Shown here piece by piece: positions 37,601-48,659 of a stretch of DNA of 64,000 nucleotides. The position numbers and the translations under genes were made by a program. The notes beneath the pieces were generated by a model. It worked only from the letters and a program-made list of their open reading frames with translations, searched no databases and was not told the DNA's origin. Source of the stretch: Vigna angularis (Eukaryota > Streptophyta > Magnoliopsida > Fabales > Fabaceae); contig NC_068977.1 in NCBI RefSeq assembly GCF_016808095.1, forward strand, positions 22,903,364 through 22,967,363, in the 5' to 3' direction. Position 1 is the first letter of the stretch; each line of letters begins with the position of its first letter.

Positions 37601-40600
37601 TCTATCCATGTTCAACCATCCAACCCAACATTACATGAGGTAACTATCCCTAATCCTTTAATCTCCAATGCATCAATTTGACGTTAAAAATTGCTTCCTT
37701 CATGGAGAAATTGAAGAGGAGATTTACATGGAATTGCCCCCTGGATATGAGGGAAAAACAGCTGCCAACACTGTTTGCAAGCTAAAAAAGGCATTGTATG
37801 GGTTGAAACATTCACCAAGAGCATGGTTTGGAAGGTTTACTAAAGTTATGATAGGTCTGGGCTTTAAACAAAGTCAAGGAGACCACAATTTGTTCATTAA
37901 ACACTCTAAATCATGGAGGGTTACAGTGCTATTGGTTTATGTAGATGATATTATAGTAACAAGTGATGATGAGAAGCAGCAACAACTTAGGCCAACATCT
38001 AGCCAAGGAATTTGAAATCAAGACCTCGGAAAAATTGAAGTATTTCTTAGGGATTGAAGTGGCCCATTCTAAAAAGGGAATATTTATATCTCAGCAAAAA
38101 TACATCACAAATTTGTTGAAAGAAACAGGGAAGACAGCATGCAAGCCTTCGAGTACACCAATTGATCCAAACATGAAGTTGGGGAATGCAGAAGAAGGTA
38201 CTGCAGTTGACAAGGAAATGTATCAGAGGTTAGTTGGTAGACTGATTTATTTATCTCACACTAGGCCTAATGTTGCATTTGTTGTAAGCCTTGTTAGCTA
38301 GTTCATGCACCAACCTAAGGAGGTTCACTTACAAGCCGCACTAAGAATTGTGCAATATTTGAAGGGAATCCCATACAGGGGAATATTGTTTGAACGAAAT
38401 AGGAATGTAAGTGTGGAAGTATATATTGATGCAGACTATGCAGGGTCAATTGTGGACAGGAGGTCAACTACAGGGTATTGCACTTTCCTTGACGGAAATC
38501 TTGTGACTTGGAAGAGTAAAAAACAAAATGTGGTAACCAGATCCTATGCTGAAGCAGAATTCAGGGCAATGGCACAAGGGATATGTGAACTACTATGGTT
38601 AAAGATCATCTTGGAAGACTTAAGAATAAAGTCAGATGAATCAATGAGACTTTATTGTGATAACAAATTTGATATTAACATAGCTCATAATCTAGTGCAG
38701 CATGATAGAACCAAACACATCGAGAACAACAGACATTTTATCAAAGAAAAATTAGATAGTGGTCTAATTTGTACTCCATATGTCTCTTCACAAGACAACC
38801 TTGTAGATATTCTAACATAGGGGTTGAACAGTAACAACTTGAAAAGTATTGTTTCCAAGCTGGGAATGGAAAATACCTATTCACCAGCTTGAGGGGGAGT
38901 GTTAGAATCTTTTTAGCTGTATTATTTCCATTAAAGTCTTTGCTTTTATTAATTATATTTCTTCCTTATATAGGAGATTATAATTATCAGGTATGACTAG
39001 GATATCCCTGAAATATAGGGATTCTTTCTTTAGGAGCTATTATTATACTTCCTAAAATAGCTTTCTAGCATTGTATATATGGATATGTAATCTCAGCATA
39101 ATAATATATATGTTTTACCTTAAATTATGAGAATAACCAATTAGGGGGAACCCTTGTCGAATCCTTGGAAAATATATGGGTTGGTTGGTCAACTATACTA
39201 TCTGATGGTTACTCATCCAAATATTTCATTTTATGAATGTGGTGAGCCAATTATCGAACTCTCCTTGCCCAAACCATTGGGATATAGCATAAACTATTAC
39301 TCAATACAACGTATTCAATCCAATGTCATGTTCTCTATTTTAACGCCTACTAAAAATTCCCTTGGTCTCATCTATTGGAGTTCTTACACTAGTAGTTGTC
39401 ATACCCAAGGTAGTCAAAATCGAGATCTTACTCAAGATTAGAAAGGGAAGTATAGATCGTAAATCGGAAGATTGCAACATGAATCGTAAGATCCTACAAA
39501 TTTTATGAAATTGATATTCACACAAAATCATTATATGTCATCCTAAAAACAAAGAGAAAGATATATTGAATTGAAGTGAGACTGAATGGAATTTGGAAGT
39601 TGAATTAAAATAGCTGAAAGAAGAGTGGGAATTTGTGTTTTAGAAAGGGAGAAGCGCAGTCTAAACACATTCTAATGCAGGAAGAGCGGAAATGCCCGTT
39701 TTCAGTGTGCAATGACAATTTTCCTCACTTACAGAAGAGGGGTCACTGTTTTCTAACTTTTCAGTGTGCAGTGGCAGATTTCCTCACTTATGGAAGAGAA
39801 GGAGTCACCTTTTATTACTTTCAGTCCAGCAGAAGTTTATTGTTGTTGAAGTATAATGTCTTTATTATTATTAATATTTATGTTAGGGTTTTGTTAGGGA
39901 CTTCTTGCCCTTTTACTTTTCAGAACTATCGTCTCCTATAAATACAGTAGTAAGTTGTATAAGGTTTTCTTAGTGAAAAATAAGACTTTTCATCTTCTCT
40001 CAACTCTTCAAGTTGGTATCAAGAGCCAGTCTATCGTCAACGACATCGTCCCTATGTCATTTTCGTCGTTCGCTCTGCTGTCCGCCGCCGCCATCAAACG
40101 TCACTCTCTCCGGCGAAGTCAACTCGTAATCCTTATCCTGTTTATAATAATTTGAGTTATCATCGTTTGTCTCCTCCATATTTCTCCTTTGTTTCCTCCT
40201 TATCTTCCTTTAAGGTTCCTAATAATGTTCATGAGGCACTTGGTCATCCTGGATGGCAACAAGCCATGATTGATGAAATGCAGGCACTTGAAACCATGTG
40301 GCACTTAGGACCTAGTCCCTCTTCCTCCTTGTAAGAAGCCTGTTGGTTGTAGATGGGTCTATGCTATAAAAGGTTGGACCTACTGGTGCAATCGATCGTC
40401 TCAAAGCTCGTCTAGTAGCTAAGGGATATATACTCAAGTCTATGACCTCGATTATTGTTATGCCTTTTCCCCTGTGGCTAAAACCAATATTGTTCATATT
40501 TTGCTTGTTATGACTGCCATTCGTCAAGGGCCCCTTTACCAGTTGGACATTAAAAATGTCTTTCTTCATGATGATCTAGAAGAAGAGATATTCATGGAAC

Positions 40601-43600
40601 AACCTCCTGGGTTTGTTGCTCAGGGGTAGTCTAGGTTAGTTTCTAAATTACATCGTTCCCTCTATGGCTTGAAGTAATCACCTTGAGCTTGATTTGGTAA
40701 ATTTAGTCGGGTTGTGCAGAATTTTGGATTGAAACGATGTGAGATGGATCATTCAGTATTTTTTGGTCACTCTTCTCCTGAAAAATGTGTTTATCTTATG
40801 GTTTATGTTGATGATATTGTCATTACAAGAAATGACGTCACTGGAAGTGCTCAATTAAAGAATCATTTGTTCAACCACTTTCAGACCAAAGATCTGAGTC
40901 GACTAAAATATTTCCTTGGTATTGAAGCGGCACAATCAAAAGGTGCCATCATTTCACAAAGAAAATATGCTCTTGATATTTTGGAGGAAACAGGCCTGAC
41001 AAATTGTAATCACATTGATAATCCTATGGACTCAAATCAAAAGTTAATGAGAAACCAAGGTGAAGGCTCATTGGAAAACTCATCTCTCTTACCATAACAA
41101 GACCTCATCTTTCTTATTCGGTGGGAATTGAGTCAATTTATGCAAAATCCACATGTTGATCATTGGAATGCAATGATTTGCATTCTCAGATATGTAAAAG
41201 AGAACCCAGGACAGGGATTGTTGTATGAGGACAAGGGAAGCACTCAAGTTGAAGGATATTGTGATGCAGACTCGGTTGGTTGTCCAATTGACAGAAGATC
41301 TACCATAGGATAGTGTTTTACTTAGAGGAAACCTTATATCTTGGAAATGTAAGAAACAAAGTGTTGTTGCTCAATCTAGTGTTGAAGCTGAGTATCAGTC
41401 TATGGCTCTAACTACATGCGAACTTGTGTGGATTAGACAACTCCTTTAAGAGTTGAAATTTTGTGAAAATGAGTAGATGAAGTTGTATTGTAACAATCAA
41501 GCCGCCCTTCACATTGCCTCCAATCCAGTGTTTCATGAAAGAACAAAACACATAGAGATTGACTATCATTTTATTAGAGAGAAGTTGTTGTCAAAGGATC
41601 TTATTACTGTGTTTGTCAACTCTAATGAAAAACTCGCAGACATTCTGACCAAATCTCTAAGGGGGCTTACGATTCAATTTATATGTTCCAAGCTTGGTGC
41701 ATATGATCTATATGCTCCATCTTGACGGGGAGTGTTGAAATGAAATGTCTTTATTATTAATATTTATGTAAGGGGTTTTACTTTTAGGGTTTTGTTAGGG
41801 GCTTCCCACTCTTTTACTTTTTAGAACTACTATCTCCTATAAATACAATAGTAAGTTGTATCAGATTTACTAAGTGAAATAAGGCTTTTTAGCTTCTCTC
41901 AACTCCCTCTAATCTTGTCTTTCATGAGAGGACCAAACATATTGAGGTGATTGTCATTTCATGTGAGAAAAATTGGAGCCAGAGACATCACTAGATTGTT
42001 TTCGACTCTAGTGAATAGTTGGTTAACATATTCACCAAGTCCTTTAACAATCCTTTAAGAAGACCAAGGATTGTTTATATTTGCAAGATGTTGGGCACAT
42101 ATGTGACCTAAATGCTTCAGCTTTTAGGGGGTGTTATAATGCAAATCTTGTCACAAAAAGTATCTAGATTATATATTTATTATTAAGAACGTTTTATTTA
42201 TTCCCATATATATGATAAGAGGATACGAAATCTCTATTTATTGTGTTGATTCCATTTTTTTCAATATAAATTAAGCATCTGTGTTGTCTAAAAAACATGA
42301 GGTTTCAGCTCAATGTCTCCCTCCTTCCTATAGCTTAACCAAAAGAAAATAATGAAAGATAGAAACTACTCCCAAGAGGTAATCAAATAATTATAAAATA
42401 TTCTAACATGCAATAATGTTGAGATATTTTATAGATTTTCTAACAGCTTTATCATTGGGAACATGGTCCCAACCATAGCCATTAGTTCAAAATATTTAAA
42501 CATGCAAAGGCAGTGTTTGACATGTGCGTAGAATAGGATAAAATATGACATATGGATTGTCTTTAGTGCGTTTTGATATAAGCATAACAAGAAATGAGGT
42601 TCAAATTCAGTTCCACAAAAGAAGAAGGCATTTTAAATATAAATCAGAACAACATAAGATCCAAGCGTGGATGACATTTTGGTTTCGCTAGGGGCTGGAA
42701 CAAACAAGAATAGAGCAGAATGTTCACATCTGATTCTATTTGCACAATAAATTCTGCCTGAATGCTCTGTAATTCATAGCAATCATCAACATTTCATCTC
42801 ATTTTAAAATGATGCAGGCATGTAATTTACAAAACCAAAACATAATTTACTTATATATCAGAAGGTAATTGTAAATGATACCTTGCAAGGCACTCATAGC
42901 AGTTGCTGCACAAGCTGGATTTGCAAAGTCCACAAAACAAAGGATTAAAGGGTCTCCACCCCGCTGCATTGAACAGCCATTTCACCACAAAGAGGATGCA
43001 AATTTTTACCAATAAACTAAATAACCAAAAGATGACAAGCAAGCATCTGTTGCAAACAGTGCACTTACATGTTTGGATTCTTTGCTCACAAGTCTCACTT
43101 CTCTATACCCAACAAAGGGGCGGAAGATATCTAAGGTGATGTCAAGGAATTTGAATAACAGAACTAAAATCAATGTAACTCTGGAAATAAATGAAAAGCA
43201 AGAAGATGAAAATCCCAAGCATTGCATTAGAATAAAAGGGATACGAGCCACTTCTCTTCTTGTACTATCAGATGGGAGACCTTCAACATACAAAGTGCTA
43301 GAAGCATCTGGAGGTAGAGGTACCGTCTCAGGTCCAGGCCTGGAAACAGCATCTACAGGTAGCTGACCACCATAATTAACACCCCGTCCATTTGGTGCTA
43401 GATCTGGACCACCACCCCCATGACGCCCCAAAACAGCAGGATCAGCTAGTGAATGGCCAGGTAATCCCCCACCACCACCCCTAGCCAACCCAATACCACC
43501 AACTGTACTGGCTTCCCCAGAGGCAAATGAAGAAAGCTGCTGTATAAACAAACAGGATGCATGAGTCTCGTAAGCAAACAGTGAAACACCCAAAAAAAGC

Positions 43601-45829
43601 AGTAGTGAAAGTGCCAAAAAGCCAACACTGAAATATTTAAGAAAACACAGCAAGATGAAGTGTTACCCCACTCTGAAGGTAGCGGTCATAAGCAGTTCCA
43701 ATTGTTTTTGTGTCCTTTATCATTCGGTGAACAGTACCAGTACCAGTACGGTCATCATCACGAGCAATATAATTATGAATCTCATTACCTGAAGACAGAC
43801 CAGAAGCTGGCATATCTGAAATGAAAAAATAAAATAATAACATTAAAAAAATATAATTGATACAAATCAATTCTATAGCAAAGAGCACTAAAGCTGTAAA
43901 CACCATATTGAAAAATCCCCATCATATATGACTCCTATTCATACACTGGCACTGCAATAGACTGAATAGAATAGAAGAATGTCCATTTTTTGGTGCAGCT
44001 TTATGAAACCCAAATTATGGTTTGCTGACACAGCAGAAAGATAGCATTACTTGCCAACTCATGCACCATCAGAATATCAAGATCCAACATATTAAAAGGA
44101 ACTAATAAAGCAAAAATGGCATAGACAGAAAATGTTTTAAAAAGAACTAGACAAAAAGACGGAAAATGTACCCACAACACAAGCTTTCATGAACTAAACT
44201 TTCTGGACCTAATAAGCCTAACTGTACATAATAAAATAAAATTAACTAATCCACTAATCAGCATATCTAAACCAACGGAAAGAAAAAATAGTATAGCAAT
44301 AAATTTAATTAAAAGGACACTAGAAGAAAACAATTTGAAAAAAGATCAACAATGTAACCAGGATAATAGGAACCACATTCATTCAAATATCTCTTATCAG
44401 AAGATGGAAATAGACAAATACACTTCTTCCCCTTCCAATGAAAGAGAACGTGTTCTTTCTAGGTATACTACATGAGGCTCCCCTGTCAACTTACCACAAT
44501 GGTGATCAAGATAAAACTCACAAAGCCAGGGTGCCAAAAGTAGGAAAAGTGGAAAAACCAAGAAAAACTGCAATGACAAATTCAAGAGAGAGGACAGGAA
44601 TTTGAGGTTTCAAAGTTGAATTCACAAGAGCTAGACAATAAAAAAACACCAGTAGTAAATGGAAATGCAATCGTTGCTCTATAAGGTTGGATTTTCTATT
44701 TTTTTAAATGAACTGAAATATGTGGATTGACAAAATTTTGATCAGAAAATAATGTAAAAATGGAAGATTGAAGACAAAATTAGCGAGTTTACAATTATAA
44801 ATATGTAGGGAAATGAGAGAAAAGGTGAATGTGTATGAGTGGGTGTGTGATACAGCTCTCTCAAAGATCAATGCGGCAATGCAAAGGGAAACTTCTTCAC
44901 GGTGGATACAATGAGAACTGACAGCATGGAGAAAAACTGAATGGGAGAACAATTAAAATGAAATCCAGGTGGCTTATATTATATCTACAATACGTAAAGT
45001 AACTCACTTGCAACTAAATTTGTAATTACTAACTATTTATTTAATATATAACTTTCCTTTTATTCGACAATTGAGATTTTGTCAAATGATAGTATCATGC
45101 AACCTTACAATCACTCCTGATTAAGGTCAACAAACATAAATTTTATTGTGCAATTTATTAATGAACAAAAGTATTATCCACCCCTCCCCCCAAAACCAAT
45201 CCAAAACTTTGTAGCAAAGGAAACAGACACAAAAATAAAAAGAGAGGCGTCAACTTAATTGGGCTCTCCGATATCTTAAACAAAAAGGAAATCCAAATAA
45301 ACAGTATCCCAGACCTAAATTGAATTCTCACCCCAAGTATAAACCCTATGCAATGCCTAAAGTCCAAAAGGCGTTTGTTTTTCTACATTAACAAAACCTT
45401 AACAAATTCTACACAAGAAGAATAGATCGATTGTCTTCCAACAAAAACACCAGGATCCGAACACAAGTTAACAAACACCCCCACAAATTAACGAAAAGAC
45501 CCAAGAAAGACAGGCACCATTAAACCTCAACAGAACCATTTCAAACGCAGCCCTAATAAGCGAGAAAATTAGCACCGTTTAACGCGCAAGAAAATTGGCA
45601 CTTAACGCCCAAATAAATTGTGACAACCAACAACAAATAATTTACAAACGAAACAGAAAATTGCAAACTTTCACAACAATTCAAGAGAAAGTGGGCAAAT
45701 TGCACAAAAGAGAACCAAAAGACGAAGAAAATCGAGAAAAAAGAAAAAACCATATTCCGAACGCGGTCGCTTGAGCATGCCGGAGTGGGGGAGAAGCGCC
45801 TGTTGCCGATTCCAATAGCCGTCCGTCAT
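31525..45829 (-). CDS. NSR1: Nuclear-speckle RNA-binding protein (RRM), MtRBP1/NSR-like; six coding exons
   Basis: Coding exons (minus strand, 5' to 3'): 45751-45829, 43667-43815, 43245-43539, 43069-43130, 42882-42963 and 31525-31628. All introns are GT..AG. The lengths sum to 771 nt (256 codons plus TGA) and the phase is kept throughout. The start is [10 protein letters not shown], followed by a basic [10 protein letters not shown]. Exon 3 is Gly/Pro-rich. One RRM covers about residues 158-244, with RNP2 LYVEGL and an RNP1-like LILCFVDF, ending [11 protein letters not shown]...RGKR. Known: Medicago RBP1 binds ENOD40 RNA, and Arabidopsis NSRa/NSRb bind alternative-splicing competitor RNA and affect splicing in nuclear speckles. 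Inferred: this is their legume homologue. Intron 5 (31629-42881, 11.25 kb) is filled with transposons. The 5' UTR probably reaches about 45900. Confidence 0.9.
32216..33190. mobile_element. hAT-like non-autonomous element with a BED-finger relic
   Basis: The left end GGTAATTAAACTGGTGAATTG matches, in reverse complement, the right end (GGTTATCAAACTCACGGGTT-like) of the element at 33853-34674. The right end TTGACAACC matches that element's left end. At 32995-33040 the plus frame reads [11 protein letters not shown], typical of the BED zinc finger of hAT transposases, with breaks on both sides. A dead hAT derivative is inferred. Confidence 0.55.
33853..34674. mobile_element. MITE-like hAT derivative (about 820 bp)
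   Basis: The left end GTTGTCAAAATCAAGAG and the right end GTGAGTTTGATAACC are imperfect inverted repeats. It shares both ends with 32216-33190 but lies in the opposite orientation. The middle (34100-34480) has no recognisable coding sequence. Confidence 0.5.
35180..35530 (+). mobile_element. TRIM-like element (diverged LTR pair)
   Basis: About 110 bases at 35187-35290 (CCCATATCGAGTAGTCC, then GGATTCCCAAAATGCTTGG) recur, diverged, at 35435-35545 (CCAAAATTGAGTAGTAAG, then GGGTTCCCAAATGGTTAGG). The first is followed by TTGGTATAAGAGTTGG, resembling a primer-binding site. It carries no protein. Confidence 0.5.
35943..36309 (+). mobile_element. TRIM element (short LTR element without protein)
   Basis: The LTR TGTTGGAAGTCTCACATCGA...TTTTTAACA (35943-36061) is followed at once by the tRNA-iMet primer-binding site TGGTATCAGAGC (36062). 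A short internal region ends in a purine tract GTGAGGGGGTG (about 36187-36198). The second LTR TGTTGGAAGTC...CTTCTTAACA (about 36200-36309) completes a 0.37-kb element. Confidence 0.85.
36310..36539 (+). repeat. 5' LTR of the copia element
   Basis: It begins TGTTAGAATC and runs to ATTATGAGA, just before the primer-binding site at 36540. The 3' copy at 38900 differs at only a few positions (for example TTTCTATT against TTTCCATT), so the insertion is fairly recent. Confidence 0.85.
36762..38881 (+). pseudogene. copia polyprotein remnant (gag start, protease, RT, RNase H)
   Basis: Gag start at 36762 (MADHTTEVV..., [12 protein letters not shown]). It fuses at about 36920 to a protease region ([12 protein letters not shown]; the usual DSGA active-site word is intact) and a short GIF-like part ([12 protein letters not shown]). 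After a deletion there is an integrase tail ([16 protein letters not shown], 37295-37340), RT (37668-38300; [30 protein letters not shown]) and RNase H (38305-38820; [22 protein letters not shown]). A frameshift (near 37985) and stops (38301, 38818) break the frame. The integrase DDE core is absent, so it cannot act alone. Confidence 0.9.
38900..39132 (+). repeat. 3' LTR of the copia element
   Basis: It begins TGTTAGAATC after GAGGGGGAG and ends ATTATGAGA at 39132. It is followed by ATAAC (39133-39137), which differs by one base from CTAAC (35938-35942) before the TRIM. Confidence 0.85.
39844..41909 (+). mobile_element. Second internally deleted Ty1/copia element
   Basis: The 5' LTR (39844-40009; TGTTGAAGTATAATGTC...) and the 3' LTR (41733-41909; TGTTGAAATGAAATGTC...) are related but clearly diverged; the 3' copy has an extra GGGGTTTTACTTTTA. 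The primer-binding site is TGGTATCAAGAGCC at 40013 and the polypurine-like GACGGGGAG at 41723. The 1.7 kb interior holds only the linker, RT and RNase H. Confidence 0.85.
40152..41725 (+). pseudogene. copia RT-RNase H remnant
   Basis: It starts with the linker [20 protein letters not shown] (about 40230-40290). RT follows (40350-41097; [47 protein letters not shown]) and then RNase H (41128-41725; [50 protein letters not shown]). Stops at 40627, 40675 and 41095 and frame changes near 40290, 41100 and 41320 make it non-coding. Gag, protease and integrase are absent. Confidence 0.9.
43816..45750 (-). other. Intron 1 of the NSR-like gene (1.9 kb)
   Basis: Donor ATATG|GTTTTT at 45750 and acceptor TTTCAG| at 43816. 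It is AT-rich. The minus-strand ORFs inside it (44397-44585, 44704-44952, 45158-45367) have no family features. Confidence 0.8.
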
Positions 45830-45899
45830 GGCCGAAGAATCCCTAATTTTTGAAAGATGGATATTTGGGGAATGGCGGAAACCCTAATCGTAGGTGTAG

Positions 45900-46353
45900 T
45901 TTGCGTGTTGCTGCTGTTGTTGTAGAAAACTGAGTCAGTTTGATCTGTGTGATGATGGGACTAACTAAGGACTGAGGAACTTCACTGCACTAAGTTGGGC
46001 AAATGGAAAATAAGTGTTTTTCTAATTATATCCGTGCGTTTTGTTTTAATTGGAGATGACGCAAGGTTTAATCCTCTTAATTTAATAAAAAACAATTATA
46101 AATATTTTATTGCGAGCCAGTATTAAAAATAATTTAAATTTATATAAAAAAATTAAAATTCATTATAAGTATTTTATAGCGTAAAATTGAATAGTAAATT
46201 GTTGTTAATTTATTATATTTAACTTATTTACATATTTTGAAAAACAATAATTAATAATTTCACATGTTTAGAAAACAATAAATCGAATATTCTATTTTGA
46301 TATATGAAAATAAAATAAATTTTACAAATTTAAAATTATTTAATAATAAATTA

Positions 46354-46442
<89 letters not shown>

Positions 46443-47300
46443 TTGTGTCTAAGAGTATTTATTCATATCTATATTTATATATAAAGGGAATTCTCATTTT
46501 CTGTGTCCAGTTTTATATTTTAATTTTATCTTTTAAGTAATTTATTTAAATTAAAATAACTATTTTTTAAGTAGCCTTTTATTTAAATTTAATGATTTTT
46601 TATTTGGCCATTTTTTTAAACATAACCATTTTTAATTAATATTATCTAGAAAACAAATAAAAACAAGTTATAATTAAAAGTGAGTTGAAAAAGAATAAGA
46701 AGCTTTTTTTTTGTTCTTGGACAGGTTATTGAAGGGATTGAACTTATTGAGCAAAATCTTTTGTTTGTCTCACATTGTTGTTCATTTTTAAACAAGCATT
46801 GGTTGATTCTCTTAATCATCTCTATTTTATGTAGAGCAAATTCTCCAATTTTATTTTAGAGTTGCTTAGTAATTATATAGTGCTGGCAAACTTTTCACAG
46901 AAAAACAAGAAAAAGAAAAATGACAAACAGACAATCTTCTTGCCTTGAACATGACATCTGAGAAGATAGTAGGGCAATACAATTAAATGCCATTTTTCGG
47001 TGCATATGTCAGCAACCTATCATTTTCAAAAAGTTGAGCAACTATACACCAACACCAACACCATGGAAGAACAAAGGCTAGAAGTCTTTCATTAATCTTC
47101 ATCCCACTTGTGTTATAGTTTCTAAAATAATCAAGATATACAAAAATTTTATTCAAGTTTTCCATCTCTAAGAAAGAGTCTCATTCAATCTTTAGCTCAA
47201 CATGCCTAAATGTATTCATCACTTTAAGTTTCAACCCATTTCACCTTAGGAAATTAAAATTCCTTCGATAAAGGACGTTTAGAGTAGAAAAATCTTACCA
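45900..47300. other. Promoter side of the NSR-like gene and intergenic DNA
   Basis: No gene supported. A long compound microsatellite lies at 46357-46441. Confidence 0.5.
46357..46442. repeat. Compound microsatellite (AT)n(GT)n
   Basis: About 35 AT units followed by about 7 GT units, roughly 0.5 kb upstream of the NSR-like gene. Confidence 0.95.
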
Positions 47301-47324
47301 AATCAACACTGGTGCAGCGAAGGG

Positions 47325-47550
47325 CAATAACTGCGGTTGTTTTTGAATATATGTCGCGGTTTTAGAACCGCGGCATATACGGACGAGGTAAAAGTCTGAG
47401 ACTTTAGACCGCGGTTACAACTGCGGTAATAACCTGGGGATATGACAGCGGTTCATGCTGGAACCGTGGTCAAAACCCTTTTTTTTAAAATATAATTTTC
47501 GTCTAACCTTTCTATCTCAGTTTTGGCCCCAACCGCGGCCTATTCTCCTG
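47325..47550. repeat. Subterminal repeats of the second CACTA (left end)
   Basis: Words such as CTGCGGTTGTTTTTG, GCGGTTTTAGAACCGCGGC and AACCGCGGCCTATTC occur in both orientations. The second is itself a palindrome. Confidence 0.8.
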
Positions 47551-47919
47551 CAATTTTTTTTAATAGCAGGTATGTTTTTGTGATATCCACTATCACAAAA
47601 CAGACCTGTATATCAAACAATATCATAACAACACAGATTCAACACAATAGTCAATATTTACATCACATAATGTACAAAGTCTAATAACTATAAATCAACA
47701 TGTTCTAATGTATTTTAAATCTAATAACTATGAACTATTATATAATCTAACTCAATGTTTTGCAATTGCTTTCCTTAGGAATATAAGTGGCTTCTTAGGA
47801 ATTGGAGTAGAAGTCTTGAATCTCTGCACAAGACAATTGTTATTAATTAGTGTATATGAATTCCAAATATTGGAGAAAATCAAAATTCATTAAATTTAAA
47901 TATTATCGTTTCCCAGCCT

Positions 47920-48600
47920 CTTGTGATATGGGCACGAATAATGTGGGTCATCCAATACATTACACAGTATCCACACTCATATGAACCATTATGTCTGTTA
48001 CACTACAATATATCATCACAGTTGTAAATAGTTAGTGAAAATCATTAAAACAAAACAATTATAAGAAAGTATGGCTTTAGCATATGTCAAACCTTGAGAG
48101 CAATCCATGCAAGCTTTCTATGTTAGCAATTGATCTCCCAACCAACATCATACTTGCTGAAATATAACTATATATAAAAAAAGGTTTTAGCATTCATTTA
48201 TATAACAAAGAAAGTTCAAATATTGAGGTTCTTACCAATCAACTGCTTGTTTGAGATGTTTGGGAGGAGACTTGTGCAATGAGCAGAACCACAAAGCATA
48301 GCTCTCCTGTACAAAAATAACAAGTAGCTGCCAGTGGCGCCTGAAATTCATAATAACTTAATTATTATATATTAAAATCACATATGGAACTTTATTATGT
48401 TAACAAAGTTCAATTACCCAGATATATAAGGAATAAAAGTATGTTCTTCCCACTTACAAATCTTCTTGTGAGATATGTTGTGATCTCATCAAAATCATTT
48501 GTTTCGTGAATGACATGGGGATCAATGAACCCATAGACGTCATTGTACCCCCAAGTTGTTACTAACAACGAACATATACCTGAAATCAAAAATTACCTTT
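47920..48600 (-). pseudogene. C48/Ulp1-like protease region of the second CACTA
   Basis: Minus-strand exons with the usual words: WGYNDVYGFIDP (about 48525-48560); RHWQLLVI and LWFCSLHKSPPKHLK (about 48235-48345), the His motif; and NGSYECGYCVMYWM (about 47935-47990), the Cys motif. The residue six before the Cys is His (CAT) where Ulp1-type enzymes and the homologue in the other CACTA element have Gln, so the oxyanion-hole residue is lost. Introns separate the parts. Confidence 0.6.
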
Positions 48601-48659
48601 GATATAAGTATATTTGATATATAAATCAATTTTATATAAATAATTACTCATAGACTTAC

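Larger units (their letters stand above)
36310..39132 (+). mobile_element. Ty1/copia element, internally deleted
   Basis: The 5' LTR is 36310-36539 (TGTTAGAATCTTTTTAGCTG...) and the 3' LTR 38900-39132, nearly identical to it. The primer-binding site is TGGCATCAGAGC (36540) and the polypurine tract GAGGGGGAG (38891). About 2.36 kb lies between the LTRs, roughly half the usual copia length: most of gag and the integrase core are missing. It sits directly against the TRIM. Confidence 0.9.
33200..42310 (+). mobile_element. Old Ty1/copia element, broken up by later insertions
   Basis: Pieces in order: an integrase C-terminal part (about 33540-33830; the CFLGY- and RCYSP-like words are degraded); a linker with [14 protein letters not shown] (about 34930-34970); RT (35560-35942; [19 protein letters not shown]); RT continuation (39138-39290; [18 protein letters not shown]); the start of an RNase H region (to about 39390); the RNase H end (41911-42010; [11 protein letters not shown]); and GGGGGTGTTATAATG at 42128-42142, a polypurine tract leading into a 3' LTR (about 42135-42310). 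The 5' LTR, gag and protease were not found. It is the host for the insertions listed next. Confidence 0.75.
31629..42881 (-). other. Intron 5 of the NSR-like gene (11.25 kb, transposon nest)
   Basis: The donor is AAG|GTATCATT at 42881 and the acceptor GTACAG| at 31629. Contents from left to right: unassigned DNA (31630-32215), a hAT-like element (32216-33190), a copia integrase piece (33200-33850), a second hAT-like element (33853-34674), a copia linker (34690-35100), a TRIM-like pair (35180-35530), copia RT (35560-35942), a TRIM plus copia insertion (35943-39132), RT continuation (39138-39390), a further copia element (39844-41909), and the RNase H end and LTR of the host copia (41910-42310). 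The copia elements lie on the plus strand, antisense to the gene. Confidence 0.85.

Noticed and set aside
43073..43366. Plus-strand ORF of 97 codons
   Set aside because: Antisense to exons 3 and 4 of the RRM gene.
43006..43653. Minus-strand ORF of 215 codons as a gene by itself
   Set aside because: It reads through exons 3 and 4 of the RRM gene and the intron between them; splice sites and family protein show the correct structure.
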